DNA of 59,649 bases from CAWBLP01 sp963789495 (lineage in GTDB: Bacteria; Pseudomonadota; Alphaproteobacteria; Acetobacterales; Acetobacteraceae), in the NCBI GenBank assembly GCA_963789495.1, contig CAWBLP010000034.1:1-59649 (forward strand), written 5' to 3'. A program made the position numbers and the translations under genes. Shown piece after piece: positions 17,677 through 26,575 of this stretch. Numbering within the stretch: position 1 is the first letter of the stretch; every line of letters begins with the position of its first letter. The notes beneath the pieces are model-generated. The model did not search any database and was not told the origin of the DNA. It saw only the letters and a program-made list of their open reading frames with translations.

Positions 17677-19263
17677 TCAACCCAGCAGAAGCAGGAGCAG
17701 CGGCGCCGCGACGAACAGCAGGATGTAGCTCAGGCACAGCACCATCAGCCCGTCGATCCGCCGTGGCCGAGCGCCGCCCGCGCGGAAGCGCTCCAGCCGC
17801 CGGATCTGCAGCAGCGCATAGAGCAGCACCACGCCGATGGCCGGCAGCGCTGCCGGACCCAGCGCCGCGACCCAGCATCCCGAGGCAGCGGCCGCCAGTG
17901 CCGTCGCCAGTTCGGCGATCCCGACCGCGCCGCGTGGACCGCAGCGCACCGCGAGGCTGCGTTTGCCCGCGCTGCGATCGGCGTCGAAATCGGGCACGCC
18001 CGACAGGATGATCGCCGGCAATACGGCGCAGAACAGCGGCAGGCCGATCAGCCAGGGAAACGGCGCGGTCAGCGCCGAACCCTGCGCCAGGCCGCCGCAC
18101 AGCAGCGCGGAAAAACTATGCGTCAGGGCGACGTCGAGCTCACCCAGGCCGCGCCAGGACAGTTGCATCGGCGGCACGGTATAGCCCAGCGCGAGCACTG
18201 CATTGACGAGCAGGAACGGCACCATCGGCCACGGCGCCAAAGCGCAGAGCGCGACCCCCGCGATGGTGAAGCCGGCCAGCGCCACGGCGATGCCGGTGCG
18301 CATCCCGGCCGGTGAGATGCGGCCTTCCACCAGCACCCTGGCGCCACCGGAAAACGGGCCATAGTGGCGATTGATCCGGTCGCTTGCCTGATCGAAATAG
18401 TCGTTGGCGAACACGCTCGCCGCCTCCAGGGCGAACAGGCAGGCCAGGCCCAGCCAGAACGGGGCCATCTGCACCGGAAATCCGCTGCGCCATGCGCCCA
18501 TCGCGCCGAGCAGATAGGCGATCCAGGCCATTGGATGGAATTGCAGCCGCAGCGCCGCCAGCCAGGCCGCGATCTGCCGGCGCAACCGGGCGGCGCGGGT
18601 CAATGCGCCCTCGCTCAGCCTGGCTCCGTCCCGCCTTGCCTGCGCGATCCAGTCGTCGCGTTCGGCCTGGCTCGATCCCTTCACCGGGCCGAACAGCGTC
18701 CGCCGCACCGGCGCGATGCCGCAAAATCCCAGCGTCGCCTTCGCCAGCCCGTTGATCCCGGGGGCGCGATAGATCCAGCGATAGACCCAGGGCGGTGTAT
18801 CCATCGTGGTCAGCAGATGCGCGGACCGCCCGGCCAGCAGCTGCTCCCAGCCCTCGCCATCCTCACGATCGGCAAAGGCGAAGCCGGGCATCAGGACGCG
18901 GTCGAGAAACGCTTTCAGCAGCGCCGGCATGGTTCCCCACCAGGTGGGAAACACGATGACCAGGTGGTCGGCCCAGGCGATGTCCTGCATCGCCGCCTGG
19001 ATATCGGGTTCGCATTCCTGGTCGAGCGGCGAGGCGGTGGTGACGTTCGGCTCGAAGCGGAGCGCAGCCAGGTCGCGGCGGCGCAGGGTCACGCCGGCGC
19101 TGTCTGCGCCGTCGGCATAGGCATCCGCCAGCGCGCCGCACAGGCTGGCCTGGCGGGGATGCGCGAGCAGCAGCAGGACGCGCAGGCCCGGCTTCTGATC
19201 CGGCTGCCGGACCGACGGCGTTGGCGCCGTGGTGGGGTGGTCGTCCGCCGAACCGGATGTCAC
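17677..19263 (-). CDS. Flavodoxin-fold quinone reductase fused to UbiA prenyltransferase
   Basis: Two enzymes in one 528-residue chain. Residues about 27-215 are a flavodoxin-2/NQO-type oxidoreductase (VLLLLAHPRQASLCGALADAY, WADHLVIVFPTWWGTMPALLKAF, FCGIAPVRRTLFGPV). Residues about 240-525 are a multi-helix UbiA-type membrane prenyltransferase with the first Asp motif NDYFDQASDRIN at about 287 and a second, PDFDADRSAGKRS, near 420. The chain would sit in the inner membrane with the flavoprotein domain in the cytosol, prenylating an aromatic or quinone acceptor and reducing a quinone. A GTG at 19263 overlaps the anmK stop by 4 bases (GTGA), so I prefer it to an ATG 105 bases further upstream. 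Substrate unknown. Confidence 0.85.
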   Translation of the reverse strand: MTSGSADDHPTTAPTPSVRQPDQKPGLRVLLLLAHPRQASLCGALADAYADGADSAGVTLRRRDLAALRFEPNVTTASPLDQECEPDIQAAMQDIAWADHLVIVFPTWWGTMPALLKAFLDRVLMPGFAFADREDGEGWEQLLAGRSAHLLTTMDTPPWVYRWIYRAPGINGLAKATLGFCGIAPVRRTLFGPVKGSSQAERDDWIAQARRDGARLSEGALTRAARLRRQIAAWLAALRLQFHPMAWIAYLLGAMGAWRSGFPVQMAPFWLGLACLFALEAASVFANDYFDQASDRINRHYGPFSGGARVLVEGRISPAGMRTGIAVALAGFTIAGVALCALAPWPMVPFLLVNAVLALGYTVPPMQLSWRGLGELDVALTHSFSALLCGGLAQGSALTAPFPWLIGLPLFCAVLPAIILSGVPDFDADRSAGKRSLAVRCGPRGAVGIAELATALAAAASGCWVAALGPAALPAIGVVLLYALLQIRRLERFRAGGARPRRIDGLMVLCLSYILLFVAAPLLLLLLG

Positions 19264-20336
19264 CCCGGCACGATCCTGCCACCGGTCATCGGCGCGGGCG
19301 CACCCGTGGTGCCGGGAAAGCTGATCGGCAGGCCGGCCGCCACCCGTGCGGCCAGAAAGCCGAAGCACTGCGCCTCCAGCGCATCGCCGTCCCAGCCGAC
19401 GGCTTCCACCGCATCGACCTCTGTCATCAGGCGGGCGCGCAACGCATCCAGCATCGCCGGATTATGCCGCCCGCCGCCGGTGACCAGCCAGCGGCGCGCC
19501 GGCGCGGGCAGCGGAGCCAGCGCCACCGCGGCGGCGGTGAAGGCGACCAGCGTGGCGGCCCCATCCGGCGCCGACAGCACTTCCACCCCGCTGCCTGCCA
19601 GCGCGGCGGCGAAATCCAGCCGGTCCAGTGATTTCGGGCCGGGCCGGGTGAAATACGGATGCGCCAGCAGCCGCGCCAGCACGCCGTCATCCGCCGTTCC
19701 GGCGCGTGCCAATGCGCCGTCCCGGTCGAACCCTGCGCCGGTGTGGCGCGCAACCCAGTCATCCAGCGGGCCATTGCCCGGACCGGTATCGAACGCCACC
19801 AGCTCCCCATCCGGCCCGATCCAGGTGACGTTCGCCACCCCGCCGATGTTCAGCACCGCGACCGGCCCGGGCAGGTCGCGCGCCAGGGCGGCATGGTAGA
19901 CCGGGGCCAGCGGCGCCCCCTGGCCGCCGGCGGCGACGTCGGCCGACCGGAAATCGCAGGCCACCGGCAGGCCGGTGCGCCAGGCCAGCATGGCGGCATC
20001 CCCGATCTGCCAGGTCCGCCGCCGATCCGGCTGGTGCAGGATGGTCTGGCCGTGAAATCCGACCAGGTCGGCCTCGCGCGCCAGCGCCGCCACGGCACGG
20101 ACGTGATACTCGGTCAGTCGCGCCTCGGCCGTCTTCAGCCGGCGGTCATCCGCGGCCAGGTCCGGCGCCAGGTCCAGGATGCGCCGCAGGTCGGCCCGCA
20201 GCCGGTCGTCGTAGGGCAGGGTCAGGGTCGGGCCGAAGCGGCCGACCCGCTCGCCATCGGTCTCCAGCCAGGCGGCATCCACGCCGTCCAGCGACGTTCC
20301 GCTCATCAGTCCGATCGTGCGCAGCATTTCACCCAT
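19260..20336 (-). CDS. anmK: Anhydro-N-acetylmuramic acid kinase
   Basis: Cytosolic kinase of peptidoglycan recycling that opens the 1,6-anhydro ring of anhMurNAc while phosphorylating it, giving MurNAc 6-phosphate. The 358 residues begin with the phosphate-binding motif RTIGLMSGTSLDGVDAAWLE. The family blocks VGFHGQTILHQPD, WQIGDAAMLAWRTGLPVACDFRSADVAAGGQGAPL, VLNIGGVANVTWIGPD and DTGPGNGPLDDWV are all present. The frame is intact. It is divergent from tyrS and probably heads an operon with the fusion protein and the D-aminopeptidase. Met4 is an equally possible start. Confidence 0.95.
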   Translation of the reverse strand: MGEMLRTIGLMSGTSLDGVDAAWLETDGERVGRFGPTLTLPYDDRLRADLRRILDLAPDLAADDRRLKTAEARLTEYHVRAVAALAREADLVGFHGQTILHQPDRRRTWQIGDAAMLAWRTGLPVACDFRSADVAAGGQGAPLAPVYHAALARDLPGPVAVLNIGGVANVTWIGPDGELVAFDTGPGNGPLDDWVARHTGAGFDRDGALARAGTADDGVLARLLAHPYFTRPGPKSLDRLDFAAALAGSGVEVLSAPDGAATLVAFTAAAVALAPLPAPARRWLVTGGGRHNPAMLDALRARLMTEVDAVEAVGWDGDALEAQCFGFLAARVAAGLPISFPGTTGAPAPMTGGRIVPG

Positions 20337-20473
20337 GATCCGCCTATGCTAACCGGCAACCGCCGTCGCGGCTGCCCCCGGGCGGAGCGCGTGCGCCCGA
20401 TCCAGTTTCGCCCCGATCCTCTTTCGCCCCGATCCTCTTCGCCCCGATCCTCTTTCGCCACGGACACGTCTGT

Positions 20474-21719
20474 ATGACCACCAACGCCTTCCTGCATGAA
20501 GCCACCGAACGCGGCTTCCTCCACCAATGCACCGACACCGAGGCGCTGGACGCGGCGCTGCAGGCCGGGATCGTGTCGCGCCTATATCGGCTTCGACTGC
20601 ACCGCGGACAGCCTGCATGTCGGCAGCCTGGTGCAGATCATGATCCTGCGCCTGCTGCAGAAGCACGGCCACCGCCCGGTGGTGCTGATGGGCGGCGGGA
20701 CGACGCGGATCGGCGATCCCTCCGGCAAGGACGAGTCGCGGCAGTTGCTGACCGACGCGCAGATCGACGCCAACATGGCCGGCATCCGCCGCTGCTTCAC
20801 CCCGTTCATCCGCTTCGGCGACGGCCCGACCGACGCCATCATGGCGAATAACGCCGACTGGCTGAACACCCTGGGCTACATCCCGCTGCTGCGCGAGGTC
20901 GGCGTCCATTTCACCATCAACCGCATGCTGACCTTCGATTCGGTGCGGCTGCGGCTGGATCGCGAGCAGCCGCTGACCTTCCTCGAATTCAACTACATGA
21001 TCCTGCAAAGCTACGACTTCCGCGAACTGCACCGCCGGCACGGCGTGACGCTGCAGATCGGCGGCTCCGACCAGTGGGGCAACATCGTCGCCGGCATGGA
21101 GCTGACGCGGCGCACCGACGGCAAGCACGTGTTCGGCCTGACCACGCCGCTGATCACCACCGCATCCGGCGCCAAGATGGGCAAGACGGCGCAGGGTGCG
21201 GTGTGGCTGACCGCGGACCGGCTGTCGCCCTACGACTACTGGCAGTTCTGGCGCAACACCGAAGACGCCGATGTCGGCCGCTTCCTGCGCCTGTTCACCG
21301 ATCTGCCACTGGACGAGATTGCGCGTCTGGAAGCGCTTGGCGGCGCGGATATCAACGACGCGAAGAAGGTGCTGGCGACCGAAGCCACCGCGCTGGCGCA
21401 TGGCCGCGCGGCAGCCGAGGACGCGGCGGAAACCGCCCGCCGGACCTTCGAGGAAGGCGAGGCGGCCGATACCTTGCCCAGCGTCGCGGTGTCGCGCGCC
21501 GAACTGGAGGCGGGGATCCCGGCGTTTCGCCTGTTCACCCTGGCGGAGCTGGCAAAGACCAACGGCGAGGCCCGCCGGCTGATCCGTGGCGGCGGCGCAC
21601 GGGTGAACGACGCGCCGGTCACCGATGAGGGCCAGGTGATCTCACTGGCCGATCTGCAAGGCGACGCGATCAAGCTGTCGGCGGGCCGCAAGCACCACCG
21701 CCTGGTGCGCGCGGCATAG
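20474..21719 (+). CDS. tyrS: Tyrosyl-tRNA synthetase (one frameshift near the start)
   Basis: Charges tRNA-Tyr with tyrosine in the cytosol. The natural start is ATG 20474 (MTTNAFLHEATERGFLHQCTD). A single-base shift near 20580 moves to the frame of AYIGFDCTADSLHVGSLVQ, which contains the class I HIGH-type motif HVGS. The KMSKS-type motif is KMGKT in TTASGAKMGKTAQGAV, and a C-terminal S4 RNA-binding domain ends LAKTNGEARRLIRGGGARVND. The rest is intact for a total of about 415 residues. Because the enzyme is normally essential, a sequencing indel is the likeliest reason for the break. Intact translation from 20496 would give an unnatural N-terminus. Confidence 0.9.
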
Positions 21720-22125
21720 CGCGACGGCCGAGGGCGCTCCGCAGCGCCGCCACGGCTGGAAGATGCGCGGAGCGGGGCAGGTTGGGCCTGGCTTGTCGCG
21801 GTGCGGATGGGCACTCGCATGGCGGACGCGGATTGCTGAGCCATCGCCGGTGTGCAGGGTTCTGCAACGGAACCGCGCGGCCGGTCTGACCAGGCGCTGG
21901 CCAAACCCTCCGCTGCTCGCGGCGGGTCCCGCGCGTGACGATACCGAAGAAGATCGATGGCGGGTGAGTGCATGGCGACGCCCGCGCCGAGGCGTTAATC
22001 CTTCCGGCCGCCGCGTCCCCGGCTGGCGCGGCGGCGCTGCCGCAGGCAATATCGCGGCGGCGCCCAATGCCGGCCGTCGCACCACGGCCCGCCACCCGCA
22101 ACACGGGACGCCGAATGGAGGAACC
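21720..22125. other. Intergenic region, no gene supported
   Basis: About 400 bases between tyrS and the first amidohydrolase. Open frames on both strands have compositions unlike proteins and match nothing I recognise. A strong GGAGG ribosome-binding site at its right end (22117-22121) serves the downstream GTG start. Confidence 0.4.
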
Positions 22126-23199
22126 GTGCCGGCCACCGCCGCCCCCGCGCCGATCGACTGCGATGTGCACCCGAGCGTTCCCGGGATGGCGGCGCTGCTG
22201 CCCTATCTCGATCCGCACTGGCGGGAAACCGTATTGCGGCGCGGCATCGATGACCTCACCACGATCAGCTACCCCAGCACCAACCCGCTGACTGTGCGCG
22301 AGGATTTCCGCGATGCGGCGGGCAAGGGCGCGACCACGCCCGAGGCGCTGGCCACCCAGGCGCTGGCCCCGTTCAACACCCAGCTCGCAATCTGCAACTG
22401 CCTCTACGGCGTGCAGGCGCTGTTCAGCGAGGACCTCGGCGCCGCCTTCGCCCGCGCACTGAACGACTGGATCGCGCGCGAGTGGCTGGACCGCGACACC
22501 CGCCTGCGCGCCTCGATCATCGTGCCGATGCAGAACGCGGAGCTCGCGGTGGAGGAGATCGAGCGCTGCGCCGCCGACCGCCGCTTCGTGCAGGTGCTGC
22601 TGCTGGTGGGCAGCGAACTGCCGCTGGGGCGGCGGCAGAACTGGCCGATCTACGCAGCGGCAGAGCGGCACGGCCTGCCGGTCGGCATCCATGCCGGCAG
22701 CACCTACCGGCATCCGATGACCTCGGTGGGCTGGCCGAGCTACTGGACCGAGGAATATGTGAACCAGGCGCCGGGGTTCCAGTCGCAGCTCACCTCGCTG
22801 ATCGCGGAGGGCGTGTTCAGCAAGTTTCCGGCGCTGACCGTGGTGTTGATGGAATCCGGCGTGACCTGGCTGCCGGCCTATCTGTGGCGGCTGACGAAAT
22901 TCTGGAAAGGGCTGCGGTCGGAGATCCCCTGGGTGGCGGACCCGCCCGGCAGCGTGGTGCGGGACCGGGTGCGGCTCACGCTGCAGCCGTTCGACGGCCC
23001 GCCCGATGCCGGCTCCGTGATGCGGGTGATGGAGCATATCGGCTCGGATGAGACGCTGCTGTTCTCCACCGACTACCCGCACTGGCAGTTCGAGGGCACG
23101 GCGGCGATCCCGGACGGGCTCGATTCCGCTCTCGCGCAAAAGATCATGGCGGAGAACCCGCTGCGTACCTATCCTCGGCTGAGGGAGACCGTGACATGA
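22126..23199 (+). CDS. Amidohydrolase family protein (first of a pair)
   Basis: Metal-dependent TIM-barrel hydrolase of the amidohydrolase-2 family, 357 residues. The N-terminal metal motif is IDCDVHP. Later landmarks are LRASIIVPMQNAELAVEEIER, NWPIYAAAERHGLPVGIHAG with the barrel His, FPALTVVLMESGVTWLPAYLWRL and the terminal metal Asp in LLFSTDYPHWQFEG. It would decarboxylate or hydrolyse a small, possibly aromatic acid; the substrate is unknown. The GTG at 22126 follows GGAGG by 4 bases and the domain starts directly after it. The stop overlaps the next ATG by 4 bases (ATGA), so the two are co-translated. Confidence 0.87.
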   Translation: MPATAAPAPIDCDVHPSVPGMAALLPYLDPHWRETVLRRGIDDLTTISYPSTNPLTVREDFRDAAGKGATTPEALATQALAPFNTQLAICNCLYGVQALFSEDLGAAFARALNDWIAREWLDRDTRLRASIIVPMQNAELAVEEIERCAADRRFVQVLLLVGSELPLGRRQNWPIYAAAERHGLPVGIHAGSTYRHPMTSVGWPSYWTEEYVNQAPGFQSQLTSLIAEGVFSKFPALTVVLMESGVTWLPAYLWRLTKFWKGLRSEIPWVADPPGSVVRDRVRLTLQPFDGPPDAGSVMRVMEHIGSDETLLFSTDYPHWQFEGTAAIPDGLDSALAQKIMAENPLRTYPRLRETVT

Positions 23200-24320
23200 A
23201 CGTGGACGTCCTGAACCGAACCGGCATCCAGTCCCCGGCCGCGAGCCGGCTGGCGATCGCCGATTGCGACATCCATCCGCGCCCGGCCGGCGCCGGGATT
23301 GGTGGGGTGAGCAAGTCGCTCTATCCGTACCTGTCGAAGCGCTGGCAGGAACACGTGGAAAACTTCGGCATCCAGTACCGCCAGCCCTGGGAGAAGGGGT
23401 CGGCGTATCCGAAGGGACAGCCGCAGGCCTGCCGCCGCGACGCGTGGCCCGAGGGCGGCATGCCGGGCAGCGACCTCGCCTTCATGGCGGAACAGCACCT
23501 CAACCCCAACAACGTCGCGCTCGGCATCCTCAACCCGCTGACCAGCGGCCAGGGCGCGATGAACCCGGAGCTGTCGGCCGCCATCACCCACGCCACCAAC
23601 GAATGGCAAGTGGCGGAATGGACGTCCCGCGACAGCCGTCTGCGGGCGTCGGTGGTGGTGCCCTATGAGGACCCGGCCGCCGCGGTCACCGAGCTGGAAC
23701 TGCGCGCCGGCGATCCGAATTTCGCCCAGGTGCTGCTGCTGTCGCGCACCGCCGAACCGCTCGGCAGCCGGAAATACTGGCCGATCTACGAGATCGCCGC
23801 GAAGGCGCGCCTGCCGATCGGCATCCACGCCTTCGGCTATGGCGGCTGGCCGATCTCGCCGGGCGGCTGGGGATCGTACTACCTGGAGGAGATGGTCGGT
23901 CACGCCCAGGCGCAGCAGTCGCTGCTGATCAGCATGATCTTCGAGGGCGTGTTCGAACGGTTTCCGACCCTGAAAGTGGTGCTGATCGAGGCTGGCCTCG
24001 CCTGGGCGCCGGCGCTCGCCTGGCGGATGGACCGGCAATGGGCCAAGCTGCGCAAGGAGACGCCGCATCTGAAGCGCCCGCCCTCCGACTACCTGCGCAG
24101 CAATGTCTGGTTCACCACCCAGCCGATCGAGGAGCCGGAACCCCGCAGCCAGCTCTCCGACGTGTTCGACTGGCTGGGCTGGGACCGCGTGCTGTTCGCC
24201 ACCGACTACCCGCATTGGGATTTCGACGACCCGGCCCACGCGCTGCCCGTGAAGATGACCGAGGCCCAGCGCCGCCAGGTGTTCCTGGAGAACGCGAAGG
24301 CGGTGTACGGCATCGGCTGA
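23196..24320 (+). CDS. Amidohydrolase family protein (second of a pair)
   Basis: 374-residue paralogue of the preceding gene with the same landmarks: ADCDIHPRP at the N-terminus, LRASVVVPYEDPAAAVTELE, YWPIYEIAAKARLPIGIHAFG, FPTLKVVLIEAGLAWAPALAW and the Asp motif VLFATDYPHWDFDDP. An insert around residues 60-90 (GSAYPKGQPQACRRDAWPEG) is absent from the first copy. The pair may form a heteromer or act on successive intermediates, which is an inference. The next gene is 126 bases downstream. Confidence 0.87.
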   Translation: MNVDVLNRTGIQSPAASRLAIADCDIHPRPAGAGIGGVSKSLYPYLSKRWQEHVENFGIQYRQPWEKGSAYPKGQPQACRRDAWPEGGMPGSDLAFMAEQHLNPNNVALGILNPLTSGQGAMNPELSAAITHATNEWQVAEWTSRDSRLRASVVVPYEDPAAAVTELELRAGDPNFAQVLLLSRTAEPLGSRKYWPIYEIAAKARLPIGIHAFGYGGWPISPGGWGSYYLEEMVGHAQAQQSLLISMIFEGVFERFPTLKVVLIEAGLAWAPALAWRMDRQWAKLRKETPHLKRPPSDYLRSNVWFTTQPIEEPEPRSQLSDVFDWLGWDRVLFATDYPHWDFDDPAHALPVKMTEAQRRQVFLENAKAVYGIG

Positions 24321-24446
24321 CCGGCCACCGGCTGCCCCGCGCAGCCGGTTCATCGGCCGGGTGAGGGAGGCCCAGACGAAAACGGCCCCACGGGAAACTT
24401 GTGTTGACGGCTCGCAACCAGCGCGGGCCTGGATTACCTATCCGGC

Positions 24447-25598
24447 ATGGACATCATCAAACTGCCCGGCTCCCGCATCGTCGAGGTGAGCCGGGTCGCG
24501 TTCGCACTGCCGGACGTCGACCTGCTGTGCTTCGGCGAGTCCGATCAGCCGAGCCCGCGATCGGCTCATGACGCGGCGGTGGCGGCGTTGAATGCCGGGC
24601 TCACCCGCTATCCGGATGTGCGCGGCCTGCCCGCCTTGCGCGCCGCCCTGGCGGAATATCTCACCGGGCTGCACGCCAGGCCGGTCGCGGAGGAGCGCAT
24701 TCAGCTCACCGCTTCCGGCATGGCGGCAGTGTCGGTGGCGCTGGCTGCCACGGTGCAGGCCGGGCAGCGGGTGGTGCTGCACAACCCGGCCTGGCCGAAC
24801 GTCGCCAACGCCGCCCTGCTGCGCGGCGCGCTGGTGGAGGAGCTGGACCTGATCGCCGAACCGGACGGCCGGTTCCGCATGGATTTCGACCGGCTGGACA
24901 CGCTGCTGGCCGGCGCCCGCGCCTTCATCCTCAACTCGCCGAACAACCCGACCGGCTGGACCGCGACGCGCGAGGAACTGGCGACGATCCTGGCGATCGC
25001 CCGCCGACACGGCGTCTGGCTGATCTCCGACGAGGTCTATTCGCGGCTGGTCTATGACGGATCGCCGGCCGCGCCGTCGCTGCTGGACGTGGCGGAGCCG
25101 GACGACCGGGTGATCGTGTGCAACAGCTTCTCCAAGACCTGGGTGATGACCGGGTGGCGGCTGGGCTGGCTGGTGCTGCCGGCGGGCACCCGCGATGCGG
25201 TGACCGAGATCGTGGAGGTCAGCCATTCCGGCGTCGCGCCGTTCATCCAGCAGGCCGGGCTCGCCGCGGTGCACGACACCGAGACGGTCGCGCGGTTCCG
25301 GGCGCATTGCGCGGCCGGGCGGGAGCTGGCGAGCCAGGCCTTCGCCGGCCTCAACTTCATCCGCTACGCACCGCCGGCCGGAGCGTTCTATGCGTTCGTC
25401 GGCGTGGACGGGCTGACCGACAGCCTGGACCTGGCGATGAAGCTGGCGACCCGGCATCGCGTCGCCGTGGCGCCGGGCGTCGCGTTCGGCGCCTGCGGGG
25501 AGGGCAGCCTGCGCATCTGCTTCGCCCAGTCGGCGGAGAAGATGGAACGCGCCATGGGCCGGCTGCGCGACGGGTTGCGGGCGGAGCTGGGCGCGTGA
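24447..25598 (+). CDS. Class I/II PLP-dependent aminotransferase
   Basis: 383-residue fold-type I aminotransferase. Landmarks are RYPDVRGLPALRAALAEYL, ILNSPNNPTGWTATREEL, LISDEVYSRLVYDG and the PLP-binding Lys230 in CNSFSKTWVMTGWRLGWLV. The C-terminal part has the substrate-arginine region GSLRICFAQSAEKMERAM. It transfers an amino group between an amino acid and a 2-oxo acid; specificity cannot be read from sequence. The stop overlaps the following gene by 4 bases (GTGA), so the small zinc-ribbon protein is translationally coupled to it. Confidence 0.9.
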   Translation: MDIIKLPGSRIVEVSRVAFALPDVDLLCFGESDQPSPRSAHDAAVAALNAGLTRYPDVRGLPALRAALAEYLTGLHARPVAEERIQLTASGMAAVSVALAATVQAGQRVVLHNPAWPNVANAALLRGALVEELDLIAEPDGRFRMDFDRLDTLLAGARAFILNSPNNPTGWTATREELATILAIARRHGVWLISDEVYSRLVYDGSPAAPSLLDVAEPDDRVIVCNSFSKTWVMTGWRLGWLVLPAGTRDAVTEIVEVSHSGVAPFIQQAGLAAVHDTETVARFRAHCAAGRELASQAFAGLNFIRYAPPAGAFYAFVGVDGLTDSLDLAMKLATRHRVAVAPGVAFGACGEGSLRICFAQSAEKMERAMGRLRDGLRAELGA

Positions 25599-26263
25599 CC
25601 GACGAGCGGCGCTGCGGCCTGTGCGGCGCTCCGGCCCGGGCGCCATTCCGCGCGCCGGCGCCGGAGATTTCCCCCGATCTGGACCTGCGACCGGGCGAGC
25701 CGGCGCGCGCCACCCTGCCGGACTGGATGCAAACCTGCGCGTCCTGCGGCGCCGTCGCCTTCGATCTCGCGACACTGGCCCCCGCCGCGCAGCCGCTGGT
25801 CGGGTCCGAGGCGTGGCGCGCCATGGCGCATGTCGGCGCGGCCGAGACGGTGCCGTTCCGCCGCTGGGCTGCGCTGTGCCGCGCCATGGGCGATGCCGTC
25901 ACCGCTGTGGAGGCCACGCTGATGGCTGCCTGGGCCGCCGACGACGCCGCGGCGGTGCTGGAGGCCGCGCAGCTGCGTGGCGAGGTGGCACGCGACTGGG
26001 GCGCGGCGTCGGATACGCTGACCGCGCTGCGGCGGCTCGACGTGCTGCGGCGGACCAGCGATTTCGCCGCGGCCGAGGCCTGGGCGGATCAACTCGCGGC
26101 GCGCCCGCTGGATGCGGCCGGCGCCGCCGTCCTGGCGTTCCAGCGCCGCCGCATCGCGATGCGCGACATCGGCGGCCACCTGCTCAGCAGCGCGCTGCCC
26201 CCGCCGTTGACGCCGGATGCTTTCGCCCGTCCGGCGTTCTGGGAGTGGCTGTTTCGCGCCTGA
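25595..26263 (+). CDS. Hypothetical zinc-ribbon protein coupled to the aminotransferase
   Basis: 222 residues, not recognised as a named family. The start is the GTG at 25595 overlapping the aminotransferase stop. Two CxxC pairs, CGLCG near residue 8 and CASCG near residue 49, look like a zinc ribbon. The remainder is Ala-rich and helical (LMAAWAADDAAAVLEAAQLRG, LRRLDVLRRTSDFAAAEAWADQL), reminiscent of helical hairpin repeats. It could be an adaptor or a regulator for the upstream enzyme. No membrane segment or signal peptide is seen. Confidence 0.65.
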   Translation: MTDERRCGLCGAPARAPFRAPAPEISPDLDLRPGEPARATLPDWMQTCASCGAVAFDLATLAPAAQPLVGSEAWRAMAHVGAAETVPFRRWAALCRAMGDAVTAVEATLMAAWAADDAAAVLEAAQLRGEVARDWGAASDTLTALRRLDVLRRTSDFAAAEAWADQLAARPLDAAGAAVLAFQRRRIAMRDIGGHLLSSALPPPLTPDAFARPAFWEWLFRA

Positions 26264-26389
26264 CCGGGCGGCACAAGCTGCGTTGCCTGGGCCCTCCGTG
26301 TTCGTCCCGGCTACCCGCCCTGCGCCCTGTCCCGCGCCAGCGCCAAGCTCCCCGCCCTGTCCCTCGCCAAGTGCCACGCCCCGCGCCCG

Positions 26390-26575
26390 CGTCCTACTTG
26401 CGCGGCTTGCGTCACGTTCGGCCGCGTTACGCCCCGCGGCGGCGTCACACCGCAGGCTTGAATCGCATCCCGCGCCAGAGTCACCCCCGCTCGGCTTGAG
26501 TCACGCCCGACGCCCGCGTCGTGGCGCAGGCTCGCGTCACGCTCGGGGCCGCGTCGTACCGTCCCAGGCCGCGTC
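26390..26575. repeat. Degenerate GCGTCACGC-rich stretch
   Basis: Short variants of GCGTCACGC and GAGTCACSC recur at irregular 20-35 base spacing between the zinc-ribbon gene and the deacetylase stop, for example near 26410, 26440, 26480, 26500, 26535 and 26570. This looks like decayed tandem repetition. An open frame on the minus strand through it gives an Arg/Ala/Val-rich sequence with no family resemblance, so I do not call a gene. Confidence 0.4.

Noticed and set aside
16293..19899. Two long plus-strand open frames opposite dap and the fusion gene
   Set aside because: Composition is that of antisense codon shadow (Arg/Ala/Gln/His), with no motif or family resemblance.
24404..24440. TTGACG followed by TTACCT before the aminotransferase as a sigma-70 promoter
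   Set aside because: Spacing of about 24 bases is too long for a standard promoter.
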